Notes: a model not told the origin generated them from the letters alone. 64,000 nucleotides of DNA from Streptomyces netropsis (GCF_014203545.1 NZ_JACHJG010000002.1:372001-436000); one strand, 5' to 3'. Numbered from the stretch's first letter, positions 34,026-42,746 are shown. Translations and numbers: made by a program.

Positions 34026-34732
34026 GACGCCAGGAAGCGGCCCTCGTACGCCGCCGCCAGATCGGTCAGCGCCTGTTCGCAGTCGCCCGCGTAGGACGGG
34101 CCGTGCATCAGCCCCAGCGTGGTCGGCCGCAGCTCGGCCAGGCGGCGCATGGTCGGTGCCGTGGTGGCCGTCAGGCACGTCGCCCCGAAGACGTCCTCGG
34201 CGGCCAGGGCGGGGCCGACGATCTCGCTCTCTGTCAAGGGCGGGGCGTTGCCGACCCTGGTGAAGAGGTCACCGCACAGGAGCGTGCCCGTCGTCTCCTC
34301 GTACAGCAGTCCGGCGTCCCAGCCGTGCGGCACGTGCGGGGTCTCCAGGCGGCGCACCCGCTTTCCGCCGAGGTCGAGCACCTCTCCGTCCTCCAGCGGG
34401 CGCGGCTGACGGTCGGCCATGTCGTTCACCGACACCAGGCACCCCATCGCGCCGTGCGCGACCTGGGCCCGCGGGGCCGCCTCCAGCCAGGAGTTCAGCG
34501 AACCGCACTCGTCGGCCTCGACATGACCGAAGGTGATCCAGCGGAGGTTCTCCACCGGGGTCACCCGGGCCACGGCCTCCGACACCAGGGGGAACAGCGC
34601 CCGCAGCCCGCAGTGGAACAGCAGCGGCTCCTCGGCGTCGACGAGGAACTGGTTGAACATGAAGTCCGCGTCGCTGATGTAGGTGGACAGCCGGTAGATG
34701 TCCGGCGCGATCTCCGTGACCTGCGTTTCCAT
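34001..34732 (-). CDS. MBL-fold metallo-hydrolase of the ODP (oxygen-binding diiron) type
   Basis: The 243-residue protein has the ODP-like iron-ligand motif GHVEADECGSL (H-x-E-x-D, about residues 89-95), in place of the hydrolytic H-x-H-x-D-H of ordinary metallo-beta-lactamases. LLCGDLFTRVG supplies a later Asp and GLMHGPSY a later His. ODP proteins are relatives of the flavodiiron core and have roles in oxygen or redox sensing. No flavodoxin domain is fused. No co-transcribed partner is visible; the SDR gene upstream is 114 nt away. Confidence 0.8.
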   Translation of the reverse strand: METQVTEIAPDIYRLSTYISDADFMFNQFLVDAEEPLLFHCGLRALFPLVSEAVARVTPVENLRWITFGHVEADECGSLNSWLEAAPRAQVAHGAMGCLVSVNDMADRQPRPLEDGEVLDLGGKRVRRLETPHVPHGWDAGLLYEETTGTLLCGDLFTRVGNAPPLTESEIVGPALAAEDVFGATCLTATTAPTMRRLAELRPTTLGLMHGPSYAGDCEQALTDLAAAYEGRFLASCDGHRGR

Positions 34733-34846
34733 CGGCCCAGTCTGGCCGCGGCCGTCGGCCGGCGGGGGCGGCCCGCCGTCGGCCGCACCGGAGTCTGTGG
34801 GCCGATTCCCCCGAACGGGCCAGCTCGCCGGGGACCGGCCGCCCGG

Positions 34847-35596
34847 TCAGGCCAGGTAGCCGCCGTCGATGTCGAGGACCGCGCCGGTGACGAAGGAGGC
34901 GCCGGGGCCGGCGAGGAAGACGATGCCCGCCGCGATCTCCTCCGGCCTGCCGTGGCGCCCCATCGCGTTCGCCGCGTGCTGCGCGTCCGCGAACGCACCC
35001 GTCGACGGGTTCATGTCGGTCGCCACCGCGCCGGGCTGTACGACGTTGACGGTGATCTGCCGGGCGGCCAGGTCCCGGGCCGCGCCCTTGCTGTATCCGA
35101 CGACGGCGGCCTTGGAGGCCGCGTAGTCGGCGACGCCCGGGAAGCCGGGGCGGGTGGCCAGCGTGGAGCCGACGGTGACGATCCGCCCGCCCGCGGTCAT
35201 CACCCTGCTCGCGGCCCGGACGGCGGCCACGACCCCGCCGACGTTGACGGCGAGCTGCCGGTCGAACGCGGCGTGGTCGCCGTCGGGGGAGCCGACCGGG
35301 CCGTTGACCGACACGCCCGCGTTGTTCACGAGGACGTCCAGCCGCCCGAAGTCGGCCACGACGGTGTCGACCAGGGCGGTGACCTGACCGGCGTCGCCCT
35401 GGTCGGCCCGGTACGCCGCGCCGCGCACACCGAGGGCCTCGATGTCGCGCACGACCTTCTGGGCCTTGTCGGCCGCCGCGGCGTAGCCGATCACCACATC
35501 CGCCCCCGCCTCCGCCAGCGCGCGTGCGGTCGCCGCACCGATGCCGCGCGACCCGCCGGTCACCAGCGCCACCTTGCCTTCGAGCGTCTTCGTCAT
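34847..35596 (-). CDS. SDR-family oxidoreductase (FabG-like)
   Basis: A 249-residue classical SDR: ALVTGGSRGIGAATARALA for the cofactor site, LVNNAGVS, GRIVTVGSTLA for the catalytic Ser, YAASKAAVVG for the Tyr-Lys pair, and the C-terminal FVTGAVLDIDGGYLA. Such proteins reduce ketones with NADPH. The gene is divergent from a TetR regulator, and the intergenic region carries its likely operators, so it is probably induced by the regulator's ligand. ATG 35596 was chosen over the one 9 nt upstream because it starts the usual length. Confidence 0.92.
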   Translation of the reverse strand: MTKTLEGKVALVTGGSRGIGAATARALAEAGADVVIGYAAAADKAQKVVRDIEALGVRGAAYRADQGDAGQVTALVDTVVADFGRLDVLVNNAGVSVNGPVGSPDGDHAAFDRQLAVNVGGVVAAVRAASRVMTAGGRIVTVGSTLATRPGFPGVADYAASKAAVVGYSKGAARDLAARQITVNVVQPGAVATDMNPSTGAFADAQHAANAMGRHGRPEEIAAGIVFLAGPGASFVTGAVLDIDGGYLA

Positions 35597-35625
35597 GAGT
35601 CCCAAGCCCCTTGGTCAAGAATTGT

Positions 35626-35670
35626 GTACCGATCGGTACTGAAGCGGAAGAGTACTATATCGATCGGTAC
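35626..35670. promoter_or_regulatory. TetR operator pair between SDR and tetR
   Basis: GTACCGATCGGTAC (35626-35639) is a perfect 14-bp palindrome. A second copy of its right half, CGATCGGTAC, ends at 35670 in ATATCGATCGGTAC. Both sit between the two divergent starts, which fits autoregulation and repression of the SDR gene. Confidence 0.7.
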
Positions 35671-35693
35671 GAAATGACTGGAGGCCGCCGCCC

Positions 35694-36284
35694 GTGACCG
35701 CTGGACGCCCGCGTGAGTTCGACATCGACGAACGCCTGGACCGCGCCCTGCGCGTGTTCTGGCGGCAGGGGTACGAAGGCGCTGCCCTGTCCGACCTGAC
35801 CCGGGCCATGGGCATCAGCAGGCCGAGCCTCTACGCCGCCTACGGCAACAAGGAAGCGCTGTTCGACAAGGCGATCGACCGCTACCTGGACGCCTATGCC
35901 CGCCATGTCCGCGAGGCCCTCGACGAACCCACGGCCCGCGCCGCCGCCGAGCGGTTGCTGCGCGGCGCCGTCGAGGTCACCACCTCGCGGGACAACCCCG
36001 GCCGCGGCTGCCTCGTCGTCCAGGGCGCCCTCGCCACCGGCGAACAGGCCGGTGTCGTCCGCGACAAGCTCGCCGCCCGCCGCCGCGCCGGTGAAGCGGA
36101 CCTGTGCGCGCGCTTCGAACGGGCCCGGGCCGAGGGCGACCTGCCGGCCGACACCGACGCCGCCGGTCTGGCCCGCTACGTCGCCATGGTCTCCTACGGC
36201 GTCTCCGTCCAGGCGTCGGGCGGCGCCACCACCGACGACCTGCACCGGGTCGTCGACGTCGCCCTGAGCTCCTGGCCGAAGTGA
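35694..36284 (+). CDS. TetR/AcrR-family regulator
   Basis: The 196-residue protein begins GRPREFDIDERLDRALRVFWRQGYEGAALSDLTRAMGISRPSLYAAYGNKEALFDKAI, a textbook TetR DNA-binding domain. A ligand domain with GCLVVQGALA follows, as in regulators of the YcdC/AefR-like subgroup. The start is GTG 35694. It is divergent from the SDR gene it likely controls. Confidence 0.92.
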   Translation: MTAGRPREFDIDERLDRALRVFWRQGYEGAALSDLTRAMGISRPSLYAAYGNKEALFDKAIDRYLDAYARHVREALDEPTARAAAERLLRGAVEVTTSRDNPGRGCLVVQGALATGEQAGVVRDKLAARRRAGEADLCARFERARAEGDLPADTDAAGLARYVAMVSYGVSVQASGGATTDDLHRVVDVALSSWPK

Positions 36285-36411
36285 TCATCGGGGTATTCAC
36301 CCGAACGGGGGCGACGATGGGCGCGCCCCGCGGTCCGCGGCCCCGCCGGAGGTAGCCTGACGCGCAACCGGCCTGACGGTGGGTCAGGTGGCCATCGAGG
36401 TGGAGGCGACT

Positions 36412-37614
36412 GTGACGATCGGTGAAACCCCGCAAATGTACGAGGTCCCCGACCTGCCGGCGCTGGACTTCGACCCGTTCCTCAAGCAGTCGCTGCAGGC
36501 CGCGCCGGTCCGGATCCGGCTGCCGCACGGCAAAGGCGACTGCTGGCTGATGACCCGGTACGCCGACGTCAAGTTCGTCGCTTCGGACGCGCGGTTCAGC
36601 CGGGACGTCCTCAACAGGTCCGTCCCCAAGATGACCAAGCACTTCATCCCGCTCGACCGGGCGGTCAGCTTCGTGGACCCGCCCGACCACGCCCGTGTGC
36701 GCGCGGTGGTCGCTCCCGCGTTCACCCAGCGCAGCATGGAGCGGCTGCGGCCCCGGGCCCAGGCCGTGCTCGACGGACTGATCGACGAGCTGCTGGCGGC
36801 CGGACAGCCCGCCGACCTCATCCAGTACGTCACCTCGCCGTTCCCCCTGGAGGTGGTCAGCGAGCTGATGGGCGTCCCCGCCGAGGACCGGCTGCAGGTC
36901 CGCGACTGGGCGCAGACCATCCTGACGAGGGCGTCCGACGAGGCGGCGTTCGAGCGGGCCAAGGCGGTGAAGAAGGCCGCCCACGACTACTTCCAGGGGC
37001 TGTCCGAGGAGCGCCGCGCCGCACCGCGGGACGACCTGATGAGCACGATGGTGGCCGCCGTCGACGCGGGCCAGATCGACCAGGAGGAGCTGCTGGCCCT
37101 CGCCACCCTCATGGGGCTCAACGGCTGGCACGCGGTGCGCAACAACACCTCGAACATGGTCTACGCCCTGCTCACCCAGGACGGGCTGATGGACCGCCTG
37201 CGGTCCGAGCCCGCGGTGGTGCCGAAGGCCGTCGACGAGCTGCTGCGCTGGATCCCGCACAAGCACGGCATCGGACAGCCGCGCATCGCCACGGTGGACG
37301 TCGAAGTGGGCGGTTCCCAGATCGCCGCCGGTGACATCGTCTACGTCTCCTACGTCGCCGCCAACTGGGACGAGGAGGTCTACCCCGACCCCGACCGGAT
37401 CGACTTCGACCGCCAGGGCCCGCCGCACGTCGCCTTCGGGCACGGCCCGCACTTCTGTGTGGGCCCCCTGCTGGCCCGCATGGAATCGGAGGTCCTGCTG
37501 TCCACCCTGGCCCGCCGGCTCCCCGAGCTGCGGCTCGCGATTCCGGCGGACCAGGTGCGGTGGCAGACCGAGGTGCTGATCCGGGGCCCGATCGATCTGC
37601 CGGTCGCGTGGTGA
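36412..37614 (+). CDS. Cytochrome P450 with non-canonical I-helix
   Basis: The 400-residue P450 has the heme-binding loop FGHGPHFCVGPLLAR near the C-terminus, an intact ExxR (DELLRW) and the usual SFVDPPDHARVRAVVAPAFT region. The I-helix segment reads GLNGWHAVRNNTSNM. The acid-alcohol pair that normally activates O2 (AGxE/DTT) is replaced by Asn residues. GTG 36412 is preferred because a GGAGG site (36402-36406) lies 5 nt upstream; a longer frame starts at 36379. No ferredoxin or reductase gene is adjacent. The substrate is unknown. Confidence 0.9.
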   Translation: MTIGETPQMYEVPDLPALDFDPFLKQSLQAAPVRIRLPHGKGDCWLMTRYADVKFVASDARFSRDVLNRSVPKMTKHFIPLDRAVSFVDPPDHARVRAVVAPAFTQRSMERLRPRAQAVLDGLIDELLAAGQPADLIQYVTSPFPLEVVSELMGVPAEDRLQVRDWAQTILTRASDEAAFERAKAVKKAAHDYFQGLSEERRAAPRDDLMSTMVAAVDAGQIDQEELLALATLMGLNGWHAVRNNTSNMVYALLTQDGLMDRLRSEPAVVPKAVDELLRWIPHKHGIGQPRIATVDVEVGGSQIAAGDIVYVSYVAANWDEEVYPDPDRIDFDRQGPPHVAFGHGPHFCVGPLLARMESEVLLSTLARRLPELRLAIPADQVRWQTEVLIRGPIDLPVAW

Positions 37615-37635
37615 GCACCTGATCGACGCGATGCC

Positions 37636-37667
37636 GCTCCCCGCGGGGCATTCACCCCGCGGGGAGC
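37636..37667 (+). terminator. Terminator hairpin after the P450 gene
   Basis: GCTCCCCGCGGGG (37636-37648) and CCCCGCGGGGAGC (37655-37667) pair perfectly around CATTCA. Confidence 0.75.
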
Positions 37668-37687
37668 GCTTGCATAAGGTGGGGGGC

Positions 37688-38062
37688 ATGGCTTCCGACG
37701 AGCAGTCCGTACGGATCGACAGCTGGATCTGGTCCGTGCGGCTCACGAAGACCCGTTCGCTGGCGGGCACCGCCTGCCGCGCCGGTCACGTGCGCGTCAA
37801 CGGCGAGCGGGTCAAGCCCGCCTACGCGGTGCGGTCCGGCGACGAGGTCCGGCTGCGCGTGGGCGGACGGGACCGGATCGTCGTGGTCTCGCGTGTCGTG
37901 AAAAAGCGGGTCGGTGCCGCGGTCGCCGCCGAATGCTTCGTCGACAACAGCCCGCCGCCCCCGCCGCGCGAGGAGATCGCCCAGGTCGCGCACCGCGACC
38001 GCGGCGCGGGCCGCCCGACGAAGCGCGACCGGCGCGACCTGGAGCGTCTGCGCAACGGCTGA
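37688..38062 (+). CDS. S4-domain RNA-binding protein (Hsp15-like)
   Basis: The 124-residue protein starts with an S4 domain (RIDSWIWSVRLTKTRSLAGTACRAGHVRVNGERVKPAYAVRSGDEVRLRV, residues 8-58). A basic tail follows (GRPTKRDRRDLERLRNG). In Escherichia coli Hsp15 binds stalled 50S-tRNA complexes; this homologue is likely cytoplasmic and ribosome-linked. Start ATG 37688 begins just after the P450 terminator. Confidence 0.88.
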   Translation: MASDEQSVRIDSWIWSVRLTKTRSLAGTACRAGHVRVNGERVKPAYAVRSGDEVRLRVGGRDRIVVVSRVVKKRVGAAVAAECFVDNSPPPPPREEIAQVAHRDRGAGRPTKRDRRDLERLRNG

Positions 38063-38152
38063 GCGCTCCGGCGGAGCACGGACGGCAGGTCCTGATCCGC
38101 CCCGGACCGGGCTCGAAAAACAGTTCGGCGCCCGGTCGTATACCCTGGTCGT

Positions 38153-38227
38153 GTGATTCCGCTCGTCAAGCGCCGCCACGTGGACCTCGTCCGCGTTACG
38201 AGCATGTCCTGTCGCCACTACGGCTGA
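38153..38227 (+). CDS. Leader peptide (24 aa) of the RRHVDL type
   Basis: This GTG-started frame contains the streptomycete leader-peptide core RRHVDLVRV and ends SMSCRHYG with a Cys near the end. A -10-like TATACC (38139-38144) lies 8 nt upstream of the GTG, suggesting a leaderless transcript. Similar short peptides precede sulfur-related genes in actinobacteria, where cysteine codons are thought to be read as a signal. A terminator-like hairpin starts 10 nt after the stop codon. This arrangement is typical of attenuation. Confidence 0.75.
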   Translation: MIPLVKRRHVDLVRVTSMSCRHYG

Positions 38228-38236
38228 CCATCACCT

Positions 38237-38278
38237 GACCGTGCCCCGCTCTCCGGGCAGTGGTCCCCTTTTCTTTCT
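38237..38278 (+). terminator. Attenuator-like intrinsic terminator after the leader peptide
   Basis: GACCGTGCCC (38237-38246) pairs with GGGCAGTGGTC (38255-38265; one bulged G and one G-U pair). CCCCTTTTCTTTC follows at 38266-38278, an unusually T-rich tract for this genome. It is 112 nt before the IPNS-like gene, so read-through would be needed to express it. Confidence 0.65.
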
Positions 38279-38389
38279 CCTGCCTTTCCTAGCCGTTTCC
38301 CGGCCCCGCTCCCGCATACCCTGCGGCGCTTCGCGGGTCGCCCGGCCACCGCCGGGCGTGACCGGGCCCTCACGCTGTGGATAAATTTC

Positions 38390-39406
38390 ATGATCAACGA
38401 GCTTCCCGTCATCGACCTCTCCGCCGCCTCGGCCGGCCCCGACGCACGGGCCCGCTTCCATGACGCGCTGCACACCGCCGCCCGCGACGTGGGGTTCTTC
38501 CATCTGACCGGCCACGGCATCACCGCGGCCGAGACCGATGAGCTGATGCGCACCCTGCGCGCCTTCTTCGCCCTGCCCGAGGAGGAGCGGCTCTCCATCA
38601 GCAACCTCAACTCGCCCCATTTCCGTGGTTACACCCGCATAGGCGACGAGCGGACCGGCGGCAGCCGTGACTGGCGGGACCAGATAGACATCGGCGCCGA
38701 GCGCGCGCCGCGCGTGCCCGGCCCGGACGAGCCCGGCTACTGGTGGCTGGAGGGCCCCAACCAGTGGCCCGCCGCCCTTCCTGAGCTCCGCACCGCCGCC
38801 CTGAACTGGGTCGACCGGCTGAGCTCGGTCGCCGAGCGGCTGCTGCACGAACTGCTCGCCGCGATCGGCGCCCCGCCGGACTTCTACGACGAGGCCTTCG
38901 CCGACCGCCCCCACCTGCACCTCAAGCTCGTCCGCTACCCCGGCAGCGCCCCCGACGGTGCCGCGCAGGGGGTCGGCGCGCACAAGGACTACGGCTTCCT
39001 GACACTGCTGCTCCAGGACACGGTCGGCGGACTGCAGGTGGAGGGTCCCGACGGTGCGTTCATCGACGTGCCGCCGATGCCCGGCGCCTTCGTGATCAAC
39101 CTCGGCGAGCTGCTGGAAGTGGCCACCAACGGCTACCTCAAGGCCACCAACCACCGGGTCGTCTCCCCGCCCGGGAACCGGGAGCGCTACTCCGTCCCGT
39201 TCTTCTACAACCCGCGGCTGGACGCCCGTATCGAGCCCGTCCCCTTCCCGCACGCCCACCGGGCCCCCGGTGTCACCCAGGACTCGGCCAACCCGCTGTT
39301 CGCCGAGTACGGCCGTAACGAGATCAAGGGCTGGCTCCGGGCGCACCCCGCCGTCGCCCGCCGCCACCACGCCGAGCTGCTGGACGCCCCCGTACCGGTG
39401 AGCTGA
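38390..39406 (+). CDS. Isopenicillin-N-synthase-like 2OG-Fe(II) oxygenase
   Basis: The 338-residue protein shows the non-haem oxygenase family pattern. The N-terminus is LPVIDLSAA...ARDVGFFHLTGHGI. AHKDYGFLTLLLQD holds the H-x-D. ATNHRVVSPPGNRERYSVPFFYNP holds the distal His and the R-x-S motif. It resembles the IPNS/ACC-oxidase/gibberellin-oxidase family; nothing shows it makes isopenicillin N, and no ACV synthetase is present. The leader peptide upstream and metQNI downstream suggest a link to sulfur amino acids. Confidence 0.88.
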   Translation: MINELPVIDLSAASAGPDARARFHDALHTAARDVGFFHLTGHGITAAETDELMRTLRAFFALPEEERLSISNLNSPHFRGYTRIGDERTGGSRDWRDQIDIGAERAPRVPGPDEPGYWWLEGPNQWPAALPELRTAALNWVDRLSSVAERLLHELLAAIGAPPDFYDEAFADRPHLHLKLVRYPGSAPDGAAQGVGAHKDYGFLTLLLQDTVGGLQVEGPDGAFIDVPPMPGAFVINLGELLEVATNGYLKATNHRVVSPPGNRERYSVPFFYNPRLDARIEPVPFPHAHRAPGVTQDSANPLFAEYGRNEIKGWLRAHPAVARRHHAELLDAPVPVS

Positions 39407-39417
39407 TCCCGGGCGCC

Positions 39418-39461
39418 CCGTGCCGCCGTTCGCCGCGCCGTGGTCGCGAACGGCGGCACGG
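39418..39461 (+). terminator. Terminator hairpin after the IPNS-like gene
   Basis: CCGTGCCGCCGTTCGC (39418-39433) and GCGAACGGCGGCACGG (39446-39461) form a perfect 16-bp stem with a 12-nt loop. Confidence 0.75.
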
Positions 39462-39553
39462 GCGCGCGGCGGCCGTCGGCCGATCACGAATCGCGCCCTG
39501 CACCGGCATCGCCCGTCATGCGAGGGGAAGCCGGCGAAAGGGCGCGATGTGCC

Positions 39554-40620
39554 ATGGAGCGAGCCTCTCCGGCCGATGTCCCCGAAGGTCCGGCGGCCGT
39601 CCGCCGTCCGGTCCCCGACCCCGGCCGCTGGGCGGTGCTCGCGGTGCTCTGTTCCAGCCTTCTGCTGGTCGCCATGGACGCCACCATCCTCAACGTGGCG
39701 CTGCCCTCGCTCATCAACGATCTCGAGCCGGGCGCGCTCGAACAGTTGTGGATCATCGACATCTACGGTCTCGTGCTCGGTGGCCTGCTGGTCACCAGCG
39801 GTGCGGTGAGCGACTGGTACGGCCGCAAGCGGCTCTTCCTGAGCGGCTTCGTCCTCTTCGGCCTGGCGTCCGTCGTCGCGGCCACCGCGGGCAGCTCCGC
39901 GCAGCTGATCGGCGGCCGGGTGCTGCTCGGGCTCGGCGGCGCCATGGTGATGCCGTCGACGCTCTCCCTGATCCGCAACATCTTCACCGACGCCCACGAA
40001 CGGGCGCTCGCCATCGGCATCTGGGCCGCGGTCGCCGGTGCCGGGGCGTGCGTGGGACCGGTCGTCGGCGGGGTGCTCGTCGAGCACTTCGGCTGGTCGG
40101 CCGCGTTCTGGGTGAACGTCACGGTCGTCGTGGTCACGGTCGTCGCCGGACTCCGGCTGCTGCCGGAGTACCGCACCCCGCAGCCCGGCGGGCTCGGCAG
40201 GGTGGCCAGCGCGGCGGCCAGGAACGGACCGCGCTTGAAGAGGCGGTGCTGGTCTCGTCCGTACCGGCCGAACGCGCCGGGCAGGCGGGCGCGGTCTCGG
40301 AGACCGCCTACGAACTCGGCGTCGGCCTCGGTGTGGCCCTGCTCGGCAGCATCCACGGCGCCGTCTTCTACCGGCACATGACCGGGCTGCCCCTGGGCGG
40401 CGCCGATGTGGAGCGGGCGCGGGAGTCGGTCGGCGGTGCCGCGGAGGTCGCCGAGCAGGTCGGTGGCACGGCGGGGCGGCAGGTGCTCGAAGCCGCCCGC
40501 GACGCCTTCGACGACGCGCTCACCACGACGGCGTACGTGTCGGCGGCGATCGTCGTCGCCGTGGCCCTGCTCACCGTCCGGCTGGTGCCCCGCGGGTTCA
40601 GAACGACGGGCAGCCGCTGA
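39554..40620 (+). pseudogene. MFS drug transporter (DHA2-type), broken by internal deletion and frameshift
   Basis: From ATG 39554 the frame encodes the first six helices of a 14-helix EmrB/QacA-like transporter, including GLVLGGLLVTSGAVSDWYGRKRLFLSG and GRVLLGLGGAMVMPSTLSLIRNIF. It then loses homology after LRLLPEYRTPQPG (about 40180). The C-terminal part resumes in another frame from about 40215: ALEEAVLVSSVPAERAGQAGAVSETAYELGVGLGVALLGS to RLVPRGFRTTGSR. Roughly 190 residues (helices 7-12) are missing, and the left frame ends at 40381. The gene cannot make a normal transporter. Confidence 0.8.
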
Positions 40621-40794
40621 GCGGTCCGAAGGAGTAACCCCCCTTGCCCTTCGCTTTATTGCAAAGCCATGAAGCGTTCCTTTCATTTCCAGGCGAAGCC
40701 CCCGTTCGCTCATACGATCTCCAGCACGCCGCCGGTCATCGACCCGGTCGGCGCTCTCGCGCTTCGTACCGCCTGCTTCCTGGAATGAGCACCG

Positions 40795-41679
40795 ATGAAT
40801 CTCACCCTCTCCCGTCGCCGCGTCGCGGCGGCGTCCGTGGCCGCCGCCCTCACGCTCGCCCTCTCCTCCTGCGACCTGTCCGAGGCGGCCGACGGCAACC
40901 AGGTGCGGATCGGGGTCAACGGCGCGGACCCGGAGTGGGACGTCCTCGCCGAGGAGGCCGAGAAGGAGGGCCTCAAGGTGAAGATCGTCAACTTCGACGA
41001 CTACCAACTGCCCAACAAGGCCCTGGCCGACGGTGACATCGAGCTCAACGCCTTCCAGCACCTGGCGTTCCTGAGCCAGTTCAACGCGCGCAACGGCACC
41101 GACATCGTGCCGGTCACCTCCACCTCCGTGGCGCCCATGGGCCTGTACTCGCTCAAGCACAAGAAGGTCGAGGAGATCCCCGACGGGGCACGGGTCGCGA
41201 TACCCAACGACCCCTCCAACCAGGGCCGCGCGCTGCTCGTCCTGGAGCAGGCGAAGCTGATCGACCTCAAGGACGACGCCGGCATCTACGGCACCCCCGA
41301 GGACATCAGCGCCAACCCCAAGCACCTGAAGATCACACCGGTCGACGCCCAGCAGACCCCGCGCAGCCTGAAGGACACCGCCGCCTCGGTCATCAACGCC
41401 GGCGTCGCCGAACAGGCCGGCTACAAGCTGAAGCAGGCCGTCTTCCACGACGACCCCGAGAGCGCCGCCGCCCGCCCGTACGTCAACGTGCTCGCGGCGC
41501 GGGCCGAGGACAAGGACACCGAGAACATCCGGAAGATCGTGAAGCTCTACCGCTCGCCCAAGGTGCAGGAAGCCGTGGCGAAATCGGCGGGCGGCGCCCG
41601 GTACGTCCTCGACATCCCCGAGGCCGAGCTGGGCAAGGAACTCGACCGGCTCGAGAAGCAGGGGCGGGCCGACCGGTGA
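40795..41679 (+). CDS. metQ: Methionine ABC transporter substrate-binding lipoprotein MetQ
   Basis: The 294-residue NlpA-family lipoprotein has lipobox LALSSC (Cys about residue 24). The typical MetQ body reads IVNFDDYQLPNKALADGDIELNAFQHLAFL, YSLKHKKVEEIPDGARVAIPNDPSNQGRALLVLEQAKLI, and a C-terminal VQEAVAKSAGG. It captures methionine outside the membrane for MetNI. The stop overlaps the metN start by 4 nt. No SAM riboswitch is recognised upstream. Confidence 0.95.
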   Translation: MNLTLSRRRVAAASVAAALTLALSSCDLSEAADGNQVRIGVNGADPEWDVLAEEAEKEGLKVKIVNFDDYQLPNKALADGDIELNAFQHLAFLSQFNARNGTDIVPVTSTSVAPMGLYSLKHKKVEEIPDGARVAIPNDPSNQGRALLVLEQAKLIDLKDDAGIYGTPEDISANPKHLKITPVDAQQTPRSLKDTAASVINAGVAEQAGYKLKQAVFHDDPESAAARPYVNVLAARAEDKDTENIRKIVKLYRSPKVQEAVAKSAGGARYVLDIPEAELGKELDRLEKQGRADR

Positions 41680-42746
41680 TCGAACTCCGTGACGTCACCA
41701 AGACTTTTCCCTCGGGTCCCTCAGGTCCCTCGAGTGCTTCGAAGGGCTCCGGCCGGGACGGCAAGAAGCGGGCGGAAGGCGGGTTCACGGCGGTGGACGG
41801 GGTCTCCCTGACCATCGACCGCGGCAGCGTCTTCGGCATCGTCGGCCACAGCGGGGCGGGCAAGAGCACCCTGCTGCGGCTCGTCAACTACCTGGAGGAG
41901 CCCACCTCCGGCAGCGTCCTGGTCGACGGCCAGGACCTCGGCGCGCTCAGCGAGCGACGCCGGCGCGCGGTCCGGCGGTCCATCGGCATGGTCTTCCAGC
42001 AGTTCAACCTCTTCCGCTCGCGCACGGTCCTCGGCAACGTCGCCTACCCCCTGAAACTGGCGGGGCTGGGGCGCGCCGAGGCCCGCGAGCGGGCCGAGGA
42101 GGTCCTGCGCTTCGTCGGCCTGGAGGAGTACGCGCGCCGCTACCCCGAGCAGCTCTCCGGCGGCCAGCGCCAGCGCGTCGGGATCGCCCGCGCTCTCGCC
42201 ACCTCGCCCGGCGTGCTGCTGTGCGACGAGGCGACCTCCGCCCTCGACCCGCAGACGACCCAGGAGGTGCTGGCCCTGCTCAAGCGGGTGGGCGGCGAAC
42301 TGGGCGTCACCATCGTCCTGATCACCCACGAGATGGAGGTGGTCCGCGGCATCTGCGACAAGGTGGCCGTGATGGAGGCCGGCAAGGTCGTGGAGACCGG
42401 CGGCGTCTACGACGTCTTCGCCCGGCCCCGGCACCCCACCACCGAGGCGTTCGTCCGCTCGGCGCTCCAGGACCTTCCCGAGGCCGCGACCTGGGACAGG
42501 CTGCGGGCCCGGCACGGCGGTCGGCTCGTCACCGTACCGGTCACCGAGAACGGCGCGGCGGGGACGCGTGAGCTCTCGCGGCTGCTGCGCGAGCACGCGG
42601 TGGACTTCACGGTCGCCCACGCCGGAGTGGCCGAGGTGCAGGACCGCCCCCTGGGCAGCGTGACCCTCGAACTGCGCGGCGCGGACGAGGACATCGACGC
42701 CGTCCTGCTCCACCTGGCTTCCCGGACGACGGTGGGTGCCCGATGA
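41676..42746 (+). CDS. metN: Methionine ABC transporter ATPase MetN
   Basis: The 356-residue ATPase has Walker A GHSGAGKST, the Q-loop FQQFNLF, the signature LSGGQRQRVGIARAL, Walker B LLCDEATSALD, and the H-loop LITHEME. The C-terminal NIL regulatory domain (about 275-350) binds methionine in relatives. An insert of about 20 Ser/Gly/Lys residues near residue 15-35 (SGPSGPSSASKGSGRDGKK) lengthens the first loop. The gene overlaps metQ and metI by 4 nt each. Confidence 0.95.
   Translation: MIELRDVTKTFPSGPSGPSSASKGSGRDGKKRAEGGFTAVDGVSLTIDRGSVFGIVGHSGAGKSTLLRLVNYLEEPTSGSVLVDGQDLGALSERRRRAVRRSIGMVFQQFNLFRSRTVLGNVAYPLKLAGLGRAEARERAEEVLRFVGLEEYARRYPEQLSGGQRQRVGIARALATSPGVLLCDEATSALDPQTTQEVLALLKRVGGELGVTIVLITHEMEVVRGICDKVAVMEAGKVVETGGVYDVFARPRHPTTEAFVRSALQDLPEAATWDRLRARHGGRLVTVPVTENGAAGTRELSRLLREHAVDFTVAHAGVAEVQDRPLGSVTLELRGADEDIDAVLLHLASRTTVGAR

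Noticed and set aside
38390..39406. Beta-lactam biosynthesis
   Set aside because: The IPNS family is broad, and no ACV synthetase or other penicillin/cephalosporin gene is in the window.
40669..40788. A 39-codon frame ending 6 nt before metQ, with one Cys near its end
   Set aside because: It has no ribosome binding site, does not carry the RRHVDL leader core, and ends in no attenuator. It is probably a chance frame.
40621..40794. SAM riboswitch before metQNI
   Set aside because: No SAM-I, SAM-II or SAM-IV core could be recognised by eye; only a weak GCTTT/AAAGC hairpin is present.
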